Position numbers and translations under genes: made by a program
Notes under the pieces: model-generated
Databases searched by the model: none
Told to the model about the DNA's origin: nothing
What the model saw: only the letters and a program-made list of their open reading frames with translations
Part shown: positions 26,692 to 35,562 of the stretch, piece by piece
Layout: every line of letters starts with the position of its first letter
How positions within the stretch are numbered: position 1 is the first letter of the stretch
DNA from: Microlunatus soli
GTDB taxonomy: Bacteria; Actinomycetota; Actinomycetes; Propionibacteriales; Propionibacteriaceae
Direction: 5' to 3'
DNA length: 64,000 nucleotides
Assembly (NCBI RefSeq): GCF_900105385.1
Contig: NZ_LT629772.1
Span: forward strand, 2,914,001-2,978,000

Positions 26692-27733
26692 CGTGCCGGA
26701 CCTCGCCCTGATCAGCCGCCAACGCCAGTGCGATCGTCCGATCGATGATGTCGCCCAGCGACAGTCCGGCGGCCGCCATCATCCGCGGATAGCGGCTGTA
26801 ACTGGTCAGTCCGGGCAGCGTGTTCACCTCGTTGAGGATGATCGATCCGTCGGCGGTGAGGAACATATCGACCCGGGCCAGTCCACGACAACCGAGCGCG
26901 CGATAGATCGCCTGCGCGGTCCGCTGGACCAGTGCCCGGGTCCGCGGTGCGATGTCGGCTGGCACGATCGGCGTGGAGTTCTCCGACCCGATCTCCGGAG
27001 CGTCCTCCTGATGGATCCGGAAGAAGCCGTGGGACAAGGCGATCCGGTCGACCTCGCCCACGATCAGGTCGGTGCCGTTGCCGAGCACGGCGCAACCGAC
27101 CTCGCTGCCGATCACGGCCGCCTCGATCAGCACCGTGCAGTCGTACTGTCGGGCCGTCTTCACCGCGGTCGACAACTCCTCGGGGTGGCTGACCTTGCTG
27201 ACGCCGAAGGACGATCCCGATCGGGCCGGCTTGACGAACACCGGATAGTCCAAGCGCTCGGGATCGGGATCCTCGCCGGCGGCCAGCACCCGGAAATCCG
27301 GCGTCGCGATGCCCGCACTGCGCACCACGGTGTAGGCCAACGACTTGTCCATGCACAAAGCAGAGCTCTGGATACCGCAACCTACATAGGGAATCCCAGC
27401 GATCTCCAGCAGTCCCTGGATCGCTCCGTCCTCCCCCAGCTTGCCGTGCAGCACCGGTAACACGACATCCAGCCTGACCGACCGGTAGCGGCCCCGCTCC
27501 AAGATCACCAGACCGTGAACGCCTCGGTCGGGCGACAGCGTCACGGTGCTGCCAGGCTGTTGATCGTCCGGTCCGTCGCACAGCCGCCAGCCGCCGTCGG
27601 TGCCGATCTTGATGAAGAACGGCTGGTATCGGGTGCTGTCCAGCTGCGCGGCGACCTCGCGCGCCGACTTGACCGAGATGGCGTGTTCCTCGGACACGCC
27701 TCCAAAAATGATCCCGAGCTTCAATCTAGCCAT
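26681..27733 (-). CDS. vanA: VanA-type D-alanine--D-lactate ligase
   Basis: 350 residues. The ATP-grasp signatures of the Van/Ddl family are complete: LGIIFGGVSEEHAISVKSA, VLHGKLGEDGAIQGLLE, VKPARSGSSFGVSKV and ILNEVNTLPGLTSYSRYPRM. The loop FFRIHQEDAPEIGSENS is the form seen in D-Lac ligases (VanA/B/D group, with the discriminating His) and differs from D-Ala-D-Ala ligases and D-Ser ligases. It makes D-Ala-D-Lac from D-Ala, D-lactate and ATP. The start overlaps the vanH stop by 8 nt. Confidence 0.94.
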   Translation of the reverse strand: MARLKLGIIFGGVSEEHAISVKSAREVAAQLDSTRYQPFFIKIGTDGGWRLCDGPDDQQPGSTVTLSPDRGVHGLVILERGRYRSVRLDVVLPVLHGKLGEDGAIQGLLEIAGIPYVGCGIQSSALCMDKSLAYTVVRSAGIATPDFRVLAAGEDPDPERLDYPVFVKPARSGSSFGVSKVSHPEELSTAVKTARQYDCTVLIEAAVIGSEVGCAVLGNGTDLIVGEVDRIALSHGFFRIHQEDAPEIGSENSTPIVPADIAPRTRALVQRTAQAIYRALGCRGLARVDMFLTADGSIILNEVNTLPGLTSYSRYPRMMAAAGLSLGDIIDRTIALALAADQGEVRHDEG

Positions 27734-28760
27734 GATGTGGTCCGCCTCCGAAGTTCCTGCAGTTGATCAAGGTGTGTTCGACGATGTCGTCAAGGGCGTG
27801 GTCGGTGTAGTACGCGGAGTGCGGACTGATCAGCACGTTCGGCATCCCCTGCAGCCGCCGGAGCGCAGCGCCGCGCGGCGGCCTGTCGCGGCAGTCGGTG
27901 TAGAAGACGCCGCCTTCCTCCTCGACGACATCGAGGGCGGCGCCGGCCAGCCGACCATCGCGCAGACGGTCGAGCAGGGCGGCGGAGTCGATCAGTGCCC
28001 CGCGGCCGGTGTTGACGACGATAGCCCCGGGCTTCGTCCGGGCCAGGCGTCGCCGATCGAGCAGGTGGTGGGTCTGCGCCGTCAGCGGTGTGTGCAGGGT
28101 GATGACGTCACTGCGCTGCAGGAGTTGATCAAGGCCGGGTTGCTCGTGGCCACTCGGATGGTTGTCGTGGACGAGGATCCGGCAACCGAAGCCGCGCAGC
28201 CGGTCGATCACCGCGGATCCGATCCGACCGGCACCGATCACGCCGACCGTCAGATCTCGTAGCTCCCGTCCCCGCGTGGCGCCGAGTCGGTAGTCGAAGG
28301 CATCGGTGCGACGAATCATCGACTTCGCGTGCCGGATTGCCATCAAGATCAGCATCAGGGTGTAGTCGGCGACGCTGTCCGGTGAGTAGGTCACATTCTG
28401 CACGGTGATCCCGAGCTCGGCCGCGTCGTCGACGTCGATGTGGTTGTAGCCGATGCTCCGGGTGGAGATGTATCGCACACCAGCGTTGCGGAAACACCGC
28501 AGGGTGCGGCTGTCGATCGTGGTCTTGTGCCCGATGCTGACGCAACGGCTGCCGATCGCCAGGTCACTGGTGGCCTCCGACGGCGCGACCGCGGTGATCA
28601 CCGGCAGCACGCCGAAGCGGGGCGCCGCCGCCCGGAACCGTGCCGCCTCCTCGGGGTCGCAGCCGTAGATCGTGACCGCGATCGTCGACGTCGCCCGGGC
28701 CGGCGTCACCGGCGGTCGGGCCCGGCGGCTCACCGTCAGTTCTGGTTGGCTGAAGCTCAT
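27726..28760 (-). CDS. vanH: VanH D-lactate dehydrogenase
   Basis: 344 residues. The NADH motif is GVIGAGRIGSAVIDRL. Catalytic residues of D-specific 2-hydroxyacid dehydrogenases are the Arg in STRSIGYNH, the Glu in DVVEEEGGVFY and the His in ISPHSAYYT. It reduces pyruvate to D-lactate for the ligase. First gene of the leftward vanH-vanA-vanX-murG operon. Its ATG is 6 nt from conserved block B and lacks an obvious ribosome site. Residues 1-28 are an extra, poorly conserved extension, so initiation at a later codon is possible. Confidence 0.92.
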   Translation of the reverse strand: MSFSQPELTVSRRARPPVTPARATSTIAVTIYGCDPEEAARFRAAAPRFGVLPVITAVAPSEATSDLAIGSRCVSIGHKTTIDSRTLRCFRNAGVRYISTRSIGYNHIDVDDAAELGITVQNVTYSPDSVADYTLMLILMAIRHAKSMIRRTDAFDYRLGATRGRELRDLTVGVIGAGRIGSAVIDRLRGFGCRILVHDNHPSGHEQPGLDQLLQRSDVITLHTPLTAQTHHLLDRRRLARTKPGAIVVNTGRGALIDSAALLDRLRDGRLAGAALDVVEEEGGVFYTDCRDRPPRGAALRRLQGMPNVLISPHSAYYTDHALDDIVEHTLINCRNFGGGPHHG

Positions 28761-28848
28761 GCCGAGCAGTCAACAGTGCGTGATGTTGCCAGCAGGTATG
28801 GCGATTTCGATACGCCGACGATAGGCCCGATCGTCTTCACTGCCGATC
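28761..28848. promoter_or_regulatory. vanH/murF2 divergent promoter with conserved block B
   Basis: Block B at 28767-28825 repeats block A of the vanY/vanR region: CAGTCAA, 12 nt, TTGCCAGC, GTAT, TTTCG, TA, GCCGACGATA. The gap to the rightward start codon is 23 nt in both places. The gap to the leftward start is 6 nt here and 5 nt there. The repeated architecture indicates the same activator and polymerase sites, most simply VanR. Confidence 0.75.
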
Positions 28849-30228
28849 ATGACTCTTCCCCTCACCGTCGGCGAGATCGCCGCCGTCGTCGACGGCTCGA
28901 CGGTCGGCGATCCGGCGGTTGTGGTGTCCGCTCCGGCGGTCCTGGACGGTCGGCAGGCCCGCCCGGGCGGCCTGTTCGTGGCGTTCGTCGGCGACCGCGT
29001 CGACGGCCACGACTACTCCGATCAAGCCGGTCGAGCCGGCGCCGTCGCGGTGCTCGGTTCGCGGCCGACCGCACTGCCGACCGTCGTCGTTGCCGACACC
29101 GAGGCGGCGTTGCAGAGGTTGGCCGCGCACGTTGTCGGCCGACTCCGCGGCGGCTTGACGGTCGCCGCACTGACCGGGTCCCAGGGCAAGACCAGCACCA
29201 AGGACCTGCTGGCGGCCGTGCTGTCCGGCAGTGCGCCCACGACGGCGACGATCGGATCGCTGAACAACGAACTCGGAGTGCCGTTGACGATGCTGCGCGC
29301 CGACGCGTCGACCCGCTACCTGGTCCTCGAGTTGGGTGCCCGCCGGGTCGGTGACATCGCCCATCTCACCGACCTGGTGGCACCCGACGTGGGTGTCGTC
29401 CTCAACGTCGGCCAGGCCCACCTGGGAGGCTTCGGGTCACGGGCCGCGATCGCCCGGGCCAAGGGTGAACTGGTGCAGGGACTGGCCCCACGAGGAACGG
29501 CGGTGCTCAATGCCGACGACCCGCGGGTGATCGCGATGCGAGCCTTGACCGACGGGGCGGTGCTGACCTTCGGCCGAGCCGACCATGCTGACGTCCGGAT
29601 CGCGGACCTGGTGCTGGATCGGCTGGGTCGACCGTCGTTCAGGCTGTCGGCCGACGGCACGTCGGTGCCGGTGACGCTACCGCTTGTCGGCGCCCATCAG
29701 GCACATAACGCCGCAGCGGCCGCAGCGGCCGGGCTGGCTGTCGGCGTACCGCTGGTCGAGGCGGCAGCGGCACTGTCCACCGCGACGGTGTCGAAGTGGC
29801 GGCTCGAGCTCCGTGATCTTGGTGGTGGCGTGACGTTGCTGAACGATTCGTTCAATTCCAATCCCGACTCGGCGCGGGCAGCGGTGGACGCGCTCGCCAC
29901 CCTCGACGGCCGACGACGGATCGCCGTGCTCGGCGAGATGCTCGAGCTCGGCGCCGACAGCGACACCGAACACCGGGCGGTCGGCGCGTACGCAGCCGCA
30001 CGGGCCGACCTGGTGGTGACGGTCGGCAACAGCCGGCCGATCGCCGACGGCGCCGGTCCGCAAGCCGTCAGGCTGGCGGACAACGCGGCCGCCATCGATT
30101 GGCTGCGACGCACGGTCACCGCCGGCGACGTCGTCCTGATCAAGGCCTCCCGGGAGGCACACCTGGAGGAGGTCGCCGCAGCCCTGGAGCAGGATCATGT
30201 CGTTGATCGGGACGCGGTCCGTCCGTGA
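28849..30228 (+). CDS. MurF2: UDP-MurNAc-tripeptide--D-Ala-D-Lac ligase of the van cluster
   Basis: 459 residues with the three Mur ligase domains. The ATP loop is [14 protein letters not shown], then [28 protein letters not shown] (Lys/Glu metal region), [18 protein letters not shown] and the C-terminal [15 protein letters not shown] and VLGEMLELG. It attaches the terminal dipeptide to the muramyl tripeptide. Its place opposite vanH, behind the same control block, argues that it is the depsipeptide-accepting MurF2 known from some actinomycete van clusters. Its 3' end overlaps the convergent acetyltransferase gene by 34 bp. Confidence 0.88.
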   Translation: MTLPLTVGEIAAVVDGSTVGDPAVVVSAPAVLDGRQARPGGLFVAFVGDRVDGHDYSDQAGRAGAVAVLGSRPTALPTVVVADTEAALQRLAAHVVGRLRGGLTVAALTGSQGKTSTKDLLAAVLSGSAPTTATIGSLNNELGVPLTMLRADASTRYLVLELGARRVGDIAHLTDLVAPDVGVVLNVGQAHLGGFGSRAAIARAKGELVQGLAPRGTAVLNADDPRVIAMRALTDGAVLTFGRADHADVRIADLVLDRLGRPSFRLSADGTSVPVTLPLVGAHQAHNAAAAAAAGLAVGVPLVEAAAALSTATVSKWRLELRDLGGGVTLLNDSFNSNPDSARAAVDALATLDGRRRIAVLGEMLELGADSDTEHRAVGAYAAARADLVVTVGNSRPIADGAGPQAVRLADNAAAIDWLRRTVTAGDVVLIKASREAHLEEVAAALEQDHVVDRDAVRP

Positions 30229-30695
30229 TCTTGGTGCTCGGCGACGGCGATGTCACGCACAAAACGAGATGATGTCCCGGCCTGGTCGAGGTAGCCGCGC
30301 CGCACGTAGAACTTGTGTGCGGCCGTCCGGTGATCGGCGCTGGTGACCTCCATCCGAACACATCCCCGTTCGCCGGCGAAGGACTCCGCGGCGGCAACGA
30401 GTTGGCTTCCGATCCCGCGGCCGCGGGCACGATCGGCCACCACCAGAGCGACGATCCGACCCCAGCAGCCGTCTCGTTCGAGGAAGGGACCGACATGGAC
30501 GGCGATCACCCCGAGCAGATCACCGGCATCGATCGCCACCAGGACGGAGCTCGCCGGGTCGTCGGCCCAGTGCCGCAACCGTTGCTCGGTTGCCTGCCGA
30601 TCGTCCTGTCGATAGCCGAGCTGCTCCAGGAGTTCGCTGACCGCGTCGATGTCGGCACGATCCGCGGCCCTGATCGAGGCGACGCTTCCACTCAT
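30195..30695 (-). CDS. GNAT-family N-acetyltransferase
   Basis: 166 residues from the ATG at 30695 ([20 protein letters not shown]). The acetyl-CoA loop is [20 protein letters not shown] (motif A, R/QxxGxG/A). It ends with the usual [10 protein letters not shown]. Single-domain, cytoplasmic. Substrate unknown. Convergent to murF2 and overlapping its last 34 bp, so antisense interference between the two is possible. No sign that it takes part in glycopeptide resistance. Confidence 0.85.
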   Translation of the reverse strand: MSGSVASIRAADRADIDAVSELLEQLGYRQDDRQATEQRLRHWADDPASSVLVAIDAGDLLGVIAVHVGPFLERDGCWGRIVALVVADRARGRGIGSQLVAAAESFAGERGCVRMEVTSADHRTAAHKFYVRRGYLDQAGTSSRFVRDIAVAEHQDHGRTASRSTT

Positions 30696-30816
30696 ACGAC
30701 AAGTCGAGCAGCCACGATGTTGCCGGAGTGTATGCATTTGCCTGGGGCAGCGGACTGTCGTGCCTGATCAACGTGTCGCTCATGATCAACAGGACTGCCT
30801 CAAGGTCCGGCGATGA

Positions 30817-32094
30817 TCAACGATCCGTGCCCAGCCAGGCGAGGGTCGCGATCACCAGCGCTTGTGTGCCGACGTCGCAGGTGGGTTGGATGACCGGCGC
30901 AAAGCTCGGCGAGTGGTTCACCGGGATGTCCTGATCCACCCGGCCAGACTGCACCGCCGTCCGGTAGTCCTCCGGATCGATGCAGCCGACACCCCAATAG
31001 CTGTAGGGGATGTCGAACGCGTCGGGGAGATCGCTGAAGTCCTCGCTCGCGGTCTGCTGATCGAGATCACCGGCGCTGTCGCCGAAGAAGTCGGCGAACG
31101 CGGCGGCCACCCGTTCGGTGGTCTCGGCGTCGTTATCGGTCAGCGGGAACCGGTCGAACAACTCGAAGTCGGGGTCTCGCGGGCAGTCCGAGGCCTGACA
31201 TTCGGCGATCACGATCCGACGGATCGCATCCAGCACCTTGGCCCGGGTACGTTCGCTGTAGGTACGCAGGTTGAGCTGCAGCACCGCCTGGTCGGCGATC
31301 ACGTTGCTCTTGGTCCCGTCCTGGATGCTGCCGACGGTGAGCACCGCTGTCTCGGCCGGTGACGTCTCACGGGAGATGACGGTCTGCAGCCGGACGATGA
31401 TCATCGCGGCCAACACCACCGGATCGACGGTGGCCTGGGGCATCGAGCCGTGACCGCCCCGACCGTGCAGTGTGATCCGCATGCTGTCCGCTGCCGACAA
31501 CGCCGGGCCGGTCCGGGTCGCGATCTGCCCGGCAGGGAACGGCAGCACATGTTGGGCGAAGGCGACGTCAGGTTGCGGGATGATCGACGCCAGCCGGTCC
31601 TCGATCATCGCGCTCGCACCGTCCCCGGTCTCCTCGGCCGGCTGGAACACCGCGACCACGGTGCCGGCCCAGCTGTCCCGGCCGTCGGCCAGCAGCGCGG
31701 CGGCGCCGAGCAGACAGGTGACGTGCATGTCGTGGCCGCAGCCGTGCGCAACCGGCTGCTCGGTCGCGGGCTCGGCGTTCTCGTCGGACGAATCGGCGTC
31801 ACCGGTCACGGTGCTCGCGTACGGCAGTCCGGTCTCCTCCCGCATCGGCAGCGCATCCATGTCGGCGCGCAGCAGGACGACCGGCCCGTCGCCGTTGGCG
31901 AGCAGCCCGACCACCCCGGTGCCACCGACGTTGCGGTGCACCTGCCAGCCGAGGTCCGCCAGCCTGTCGGCCACCTTCCCTGCCGTGCGCTGTTCGGCAT
32001 GGGAGAGTTCCGGGTGCTGATGGAGGTCTCGGTAGAAGTCCGCCTGCCATTCCCGCACCCGATCCAAGCCCGACAGAACCGATGACTGCGCCAT
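30817..32094 (-). CDS. M20-family amidohydrolase/peptidase
   Basis: 425 residues. The metal site is visible: RDLHQHPELSHAEQRT, LLRADMDALPM, HGCGHDMHVTCLL and FQPAEETGDGASAMI. The lid domain has LHGRGGHGSMPQATVDPV. The C-terminal DFSDLPDAF and PVNHSPSFAPV complete the site. This is the hippurate/N-acyl-amino-acid hydrolase (M20D, AbgB/HipO-like) branch. An acidic insert (ADSSDENAEPATEQ) sits before the HGCGHD motif. The likely substrate is an N-acyl or N-carbamoyl amino acid. Confidence 0.88.
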   Translation of the reverse strand: MAQSSVLSGLDRVREWQADFYRDLHQHPELSHAEQRTAGKVADRLADLGWQVHRNVGGTGVVGLLANGDGPVVLLRADMDALPMREETGLPYASTVTGDADSSDENAEPATEQPVAHGCGHDMHVTCLLGAAALLADGRDSWAGTVVAVFQPAEETGDGASAMIEDRLASIIPQPDVAFAQHVLPFPAGQIATRTGPALSAADSMRITLHGRGGHGSMPQATVDPVVLAAMIIVRLQTVISRETSPAETAVLTVGSIQDGTKSNVIADQAVLQLNLRTYSERTRAKVLDAIRRIVIAECQASDCPRDPDFELFDRFPLTDNDAETTERVAAAFADFFGDSAGDLDQQTASEDFSDLPDAFDIPYSYWGVGCIDPEDYRTAVQSGRVDQDIPVNHSPSFAPVIQPTCDVGTQALVIATLAWLGTDR

Positions 32095-32216
32095 GATCGT
32101 CTCCTCCCGCGATGACGGCCGGACGGCCCGGATGCCGAGTATCCATCACAACGGGCCTACGGGTGAGGAGTTGGAGTCCGCAGGGACGGCGTCGCGGCAC
32201 GACGTCGTTCACCGTC

Positions 32217-32717
32217 TCACGGGTGGGTGTACTGGATGATCGTCTTGCTCAGCGTGAATGAGTTGTAGGGAGTCAGATTGATATCCACCCAGTTGCCGGC
32301 TCCGATCCCATCATGCCGGCCCCCGCCGTTGTAGCCGGTGTTGATCTGGAGGTCCTCGCTGAAGAAGTTGCCGTAGTCCTCGTTGTAGCCGCCGTTGTTG
32401 AAGAATCGGTAGTAGCCGAACGCGTTGTGCAAGTTGACCCAGTAGTGGCCCTCCTTCCAGTACGCCCAGTGTCTGACCGGGACATTCCCGTGCCATCCGG
32501 AGTTTCGCGGATACACGCAGACCTGATGGGGCGGACAGCCGTGCTGCCAGGTCGGGTAATACCAACCCGGGGGTGTGCCGGACGGCTGCGCGGTGCGGCT
32601 GTCGGCGTGAGCGATTGTCGGCCAGACAGCTCCGATCAGGATCATGACGAACGCCGCCAGCGCGGTCGCAGACCGACGCAAGGTACCCGGTCGATTCGGA
32701 GTGGATGTGGTAGGCAT
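32217..32717 (-). CDS. Secreted small protein, possibly peptidase-inhibitor I36-like
   Basis: 166 residues with a signal peptide (AFVMILIGAVWPTIAHADS, cleavage after AHA). The mature part has one Cys pair (GCPPHQVCVYPRNSGW) and aromatic/Gly/Asn-rich sequence (NAFGYYRFFNNGG, NTGYNGGG). The CPxxxVCVY segment recalls I36 peptidase inhibitors or beta/gamma-crystallin-like secreted proteins of actinomycetes, but the match is only by eye. No partner gene is evident. Confidence 0.55.
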   Translation of the reverse strand: MPTTSTPNRPGTLRRSATALAAFVMILIGAVWPTIAHADSRTAQPSGTPPGWYYPTWQHGCPPHQVCVYPRNSGWHGNVPVRHWAYWKEGHYWVNLHNAFGYYRFFNNGGYNEDYGNFFSEDLQINTGYNGGGRHDGIGAGNWVDINLTPYNSFTLSKTIIQYTHP

Positions 32718-32969
32718 GTTGATCAGTTTCGAAGGGACGGGGGTCGCCAACGGTACGTTTCGGCGCTCACCGAATCCGCGTCAAGCCGGAGAATCAGGAT
32801 CAAGATCATCGGGTCGCTCCCGCGGCCGCTGAGATCGCGCCAGTGCCGGCTCCGGCTCGACGGACCCGCCAAGACACCTGACTAGTTGATCTTGCTCTCG
32901 CCCGGCAGGGTTCCCGTCGAACGTGCCGCTCCTGTCACGCGGCGCGACCGGACTCGGATCGAGAACCGG

Positions 32970-33338
32970 CTACTGACCTCGCTGGACGAGCACCGACACG
33001 TCTTCGATCTCCAGCAGACGCGCGGCCCGGAGCCGGGCATAGCCGTCGACGAGTCGGCAATCGACTCCGATGGCTATCAGCGGTGGTAACTCCTCGCCGG
33101 ACACGATCGCTTGGCAGAACCGGTCCCGCCGGTCCTGATGGACCGGATCATCGTCATGTCGGGCGACCATCGACTCGTCGACAGACAATGCCGACGGCCG
33201 CGTCGTCTCGAATCGAGCACTCCTCCGAGCACCGCTGCCCTGCAAGGAATCCATCCGATGCGCGGATGGGTTTGGGGCGTCCCGCTGGAACGCCCCATCG
33301 CTAGATTCGAGCAGGAGAATGCTCGGCGTGGTCGCCAT
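32970..33338 (-). CDS. Short ParB/Sulfiredoxin-like protein (uncertain)
   Basis: Up to 122 residues from the ATG at 33338. A later start near residue 56 is possible. The last 60 residues (RDRFCQAIVSGEELPPLIAI, then VDGYARLRAARLLEI and VSVLVQ) follow the pattern of the ParB N-terminal nuclease-like fold (Lxx.I..GE..PP.I......lvdG.hRl.Aa...). There is no DNA-binding half. It could be a remnant or one of the small stand-alone ParB-like proteins. Confidence 0.45.
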   Translation of the reverse strand: MATTPSILLLESSDGAFQRDAPNPSAHRMDSLQGSGARRSARFETTRPSALSVDESMVARHDDDPVHQDRRDRFCQAIVSGEELPPLIAIGVDCRLVDGYARLRAARLLEIEDVSVLVQRGQ

Positions 33339-33510
33339 CGTGGCCGGTCATAACCTTGATGAACGGGCGTTGGCGATCAGGGCGTTCGTGGAGTCCTTAC
33401 GGTTGCGGGTCGACTACTTCCGCGTCGTACAGGATCGCAACGTCAGCGACTTTTCGCAGGCCATGCGCTCCAAGCTCGACTCGGCAAACGCAAAGGCTTT
33501 GATCAATACC
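33319..33510 (+). pseudogene. Unassigned protein fragment
   Basis: The frame opening at the ATG at 33319 gives MLGVVAIVAGHNLDERALAI, then RAFVESLRLRVDYFRVV and FSQAMRSKLDSANAKALIN, which looks like real protein sequence with mixed third-position GC. After about 33510 the frame turns into Cys/Arg/Pro-rich noise. I do not recognise the family. It is recorded as a probable gene fragment. Confidence 0.35.
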
Positions 33511-33643
33511 AGCACCGCGGGACCCTGCTCACCGTGTCCTGTGGATCGGGTCGGCCGGCGTTGTCAAAGGTCTTGCCCGGGTAGGGATACGACGCCTCGA
33601 TCCGGCGCGTCGAGGTGTACTCCGACACCAGCGCTCGCCTCTC

Positions 33644-34372
33644 TCAGCTCGGACGACGAGCGCGGTAGGCGTACGTACGATACGGCAGCTCGACGGTCCG
33701 GTCACCGGTGAGGCCGAGGTCGTCGCAGAGAGCGACCAGACCGGATTCGATCTCCTCCCGCCGCTGCGGCGAGGCGGTGATCACGTAGCTGCGGGACCTG
33801 GCCAGATCGAGTACTCCCTGCCGGGTGATCGTGGTTTGCCACTCGAACTCGGCGCGTTCCAGGTCGGCGAACGGTGCGGCCACCTCCGGACCGCCGGCGC
33901 TGATCAACTGCTCCGACCTGCTGCTGTGCATGATCGTCGACAGCCGTCGCAGCCAGGCGACCGACTCGTCGCGGACGTTCCAGACCAGTCCGAGCACACC
34001 GCCCGGACGTAGCACCCGGGCGCACTCGTGGGATCCGGCGACCGGGTCCACCCAGTGCCAGGCCTGGCCGAGGACGACGGCATCGACCGCTCCGTCGGCC
34101 AGCGGGATCTGTTCGGCGGTACCGACCGCGGTGCTCACCTGCGGCAGCGTTGCGGCCAGTTGCGCCAGCATCGCCGGGTCGGGGTCGATCGCCTGCACCC
34201 GGGCTCCGGTCGCCAACACCGCCCGGGTCAGCTTGCCGGTCCCGGCGCCGACATCGGCGACCGTCGGATGATCGGCGGCGACCGGCTGCAGCAGCCATGC
34301 CACCGCCTTCGCGGGGTATCCCGGCCGGGCTGCATCGTAGGTCGCAGCAACGGCACCGAAGGACGTTGACAT
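33644..34372 (-). CDS. Class I SAM-dependent methyltransferase
   Basis: 242 residues from the ATG at 34372 (MSTSFGAVAATYDAARPGYP). A GTG at 34390 is possible. Motif I is VADVGAGTGKLTRAVL, motif II IDPDPAML, and the post-motif region has GTAEQIPLADGAVDAVVLGQAWHW (quoted in part). This is the UbiE/Methyltransf_11 type in which the QAWHWVD segment is common. The substrate is unknown. Confidence 0.87.
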   Translation of the reverse strand: MSTSFGAVAATYDAARPGYPAKAVAWLLQPVAADHPTVADVGAGTGKLTRAVLATGARVQAIDPDPAMLAQLAATLPQVSTAVGTAEQIPLADGAVDAVVLGQAWHWVDPVAGSHECARVLRPGGVLGLVWNVRDESVAWLRRLSTIMHSSRSEQLISAGGPEVAAPFADLERAEFEWQTTITRQGVLDLARSRSYVITASPQRREEIESGLVALCDDLGLTGDRTVELPYRTYAYRARRPS

Positions 34373-34433
34373 CTCCGACTCGCTGGTCACCCGTACGACG
34401 CTACTCCCGTTGCCCGGCAACGGATGCGGCCGA

Positions 34434-35435
34434 TCAGGCAGCCTGTCGGTAGACGAAACCCTCCATCGACACCGAGAGCTCGTCACGGTTGTCCAGGTCC
34501 CGGATGCAGTAGCGGGTCGGGAACCAGCCGGACTGTTGCCAGGCGTCGGGCAGTTTCATCGGATAGCAGGCACTCTGCTGGGTGCCGTCGGCGACACCGG
34601 CAAGCCATTCGTGGGTGATCATCGGCTCATAGAAGGTGATCTCGTCGTCCCACGATCCGTAGATGAAGGTGTGGGTGAAGCGTTCCCCGTTGAACTCCGG
34701 CCCGGTCGGGTCGATCAGATGATTGCCCATCGCCGGTTCGACCGCATCCAGGTCGGCATAGTCGGGTGCGACGTAACGATCATCGGGCAGGTCCTTGCCC
34801 AGTTTGTAGTCCTCACAGTTGACCAGCGCCGGACACGGACCGGGCCGGATCGCCAGCCGTTCGGCATTGTCGTTGAGATAGAAGTGCACGTCGAAATGCG
34901 GCAGATCGTAGACATGCGGCGGCATGTGACCCATCGGATTCCAGTTGTTCAGGACGTAGCTGAACTGGCTGTGGACAGCGTCGGTGAAGCGATCGCTGAG
35001 GTCGAGTTTGGTCTCGTAGCCGCCGGTGCACTCGGTCATCCGGTCGGTCGTGCCGTCGCCGTTCTTGTCGTAGCACCACAAGCCGGCGTTGGGTGGATCG
35101 GTCGGCAGCCCCTGCAGGCTGTCGCCGTCGACCCGCCAGCCGACCGCGATCGGCCGCGACCCGACGCGTTGGGTGTAGGCGACCTGTTCCCCCGCACCCA
35201 ACGGGGCCCGATCACCGTACTCGGCGCACGGCCCGCGGTAGGACAGGGTCTTCTCGATCAACCTGTCGACCATCCAGCTCGGGACGCGGACAGTGTGTTC
35301 CAGGTTCGGAGCGTGCTCGTTCACCAGACAGAGCCGCTGCAGCCCACTGCTCGGATTCGCCGTTGCCGGCGGCACTGCCGTCACCCCCGCGAACAGCAGT
35401 ACCGCCGCAACGATCGCCGTCAACCGCAACCGCAT
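34434..35435 (-). CDS. Secreted DUF5602/TTHB210-like protein
   Basis: 333 residues from the ATG at 35435 with a signal peptide (LTAIVAAVLLFAGVTAVPPATA). The mature protein contains HVYDLPHFDVHFYLND, DPTGPEFNGERFTHTFIYGS and EITFYEPMITHEWLAGV, the conserved blocks of the DUF5602 (TTHB210-like) fold, with His residues that may bind metal. An N-terminal region of about 150 residues (LWCYDKNGDGTTDRM, EF-hand-like Asp cluster) precedes it. It is presumably extracellular; no activity is established for the family. Confidence 0.65.
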   Translation of the reverse strand: MRLRLTAIVAAVLLFAGVTAVPPATANPSSGLQRLCLVNEHAPNLEHTVRVPSWMVDRLIEKTLSYRGPCAEYGDRAPLGAGEQVAYTQRVGSRPIAVGWRVDGDSLQGLPTDPPNAGLWCYDKNGDGTTDRMTECTGGYETKLDLSDRFTDAVHSQFSYVLNNWNPMGHMPPHVYDLPHFDVHFYLNDNAERLAIRPGPCPALVNCEDYKLGKDLPDDRYVAPDYADLDAVEPAMGNHLIDPTGPEFNGERFTHTFIYGSWDDEITFYEPMITHEWLAGVADGTQQSACYPMKLPDAWQQSGWFPTRYCIRDLDNRDELSVSMEGFVYRQAA

Positions 35436-35562
35436 GACCCCTCCCGTCGGTCGACCGAACGACGCCGAACCCCGCCGACGCCATCGGTCACCCTGCGGGA
35501 ACAGCCCGCCGATCTCCACCCCTTTCGACCCAGCTCGAACCAGCGGGCCAGAGCCCGGAAAC

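Larger units (their letters stand above)
32718..33643. other. 926-bp stretch of fragments with no complete recognisable gene
   Basis: Short frames on both strands overlap here, including a ParB-like fragment (32970-33338) and an unassigned fragment (33319-33510). On the minus strand, 33503 to about 33640 reads RRIEASYPYPGKTFDNAGRP and then stops, which looks like the C-terminal scrap of an unknown protein. The stretch looks like decayed genes rather than a functional locus. Confidence 0.5.

Noticed and set aside
26681-27733. Ligase as the housekeeping D-Ala-D-Ala ligase
   Set aside because: The FFRIHQE...GSENS loop and the overlap with vanH and vanX are features of D-Lac ligases.
22263-30228. 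van cluster as a recently acquired transposon
   Set aside because: No transposase, terminal repeats or visible change in base composition was seen; the genes share the codon style of their neighbours.
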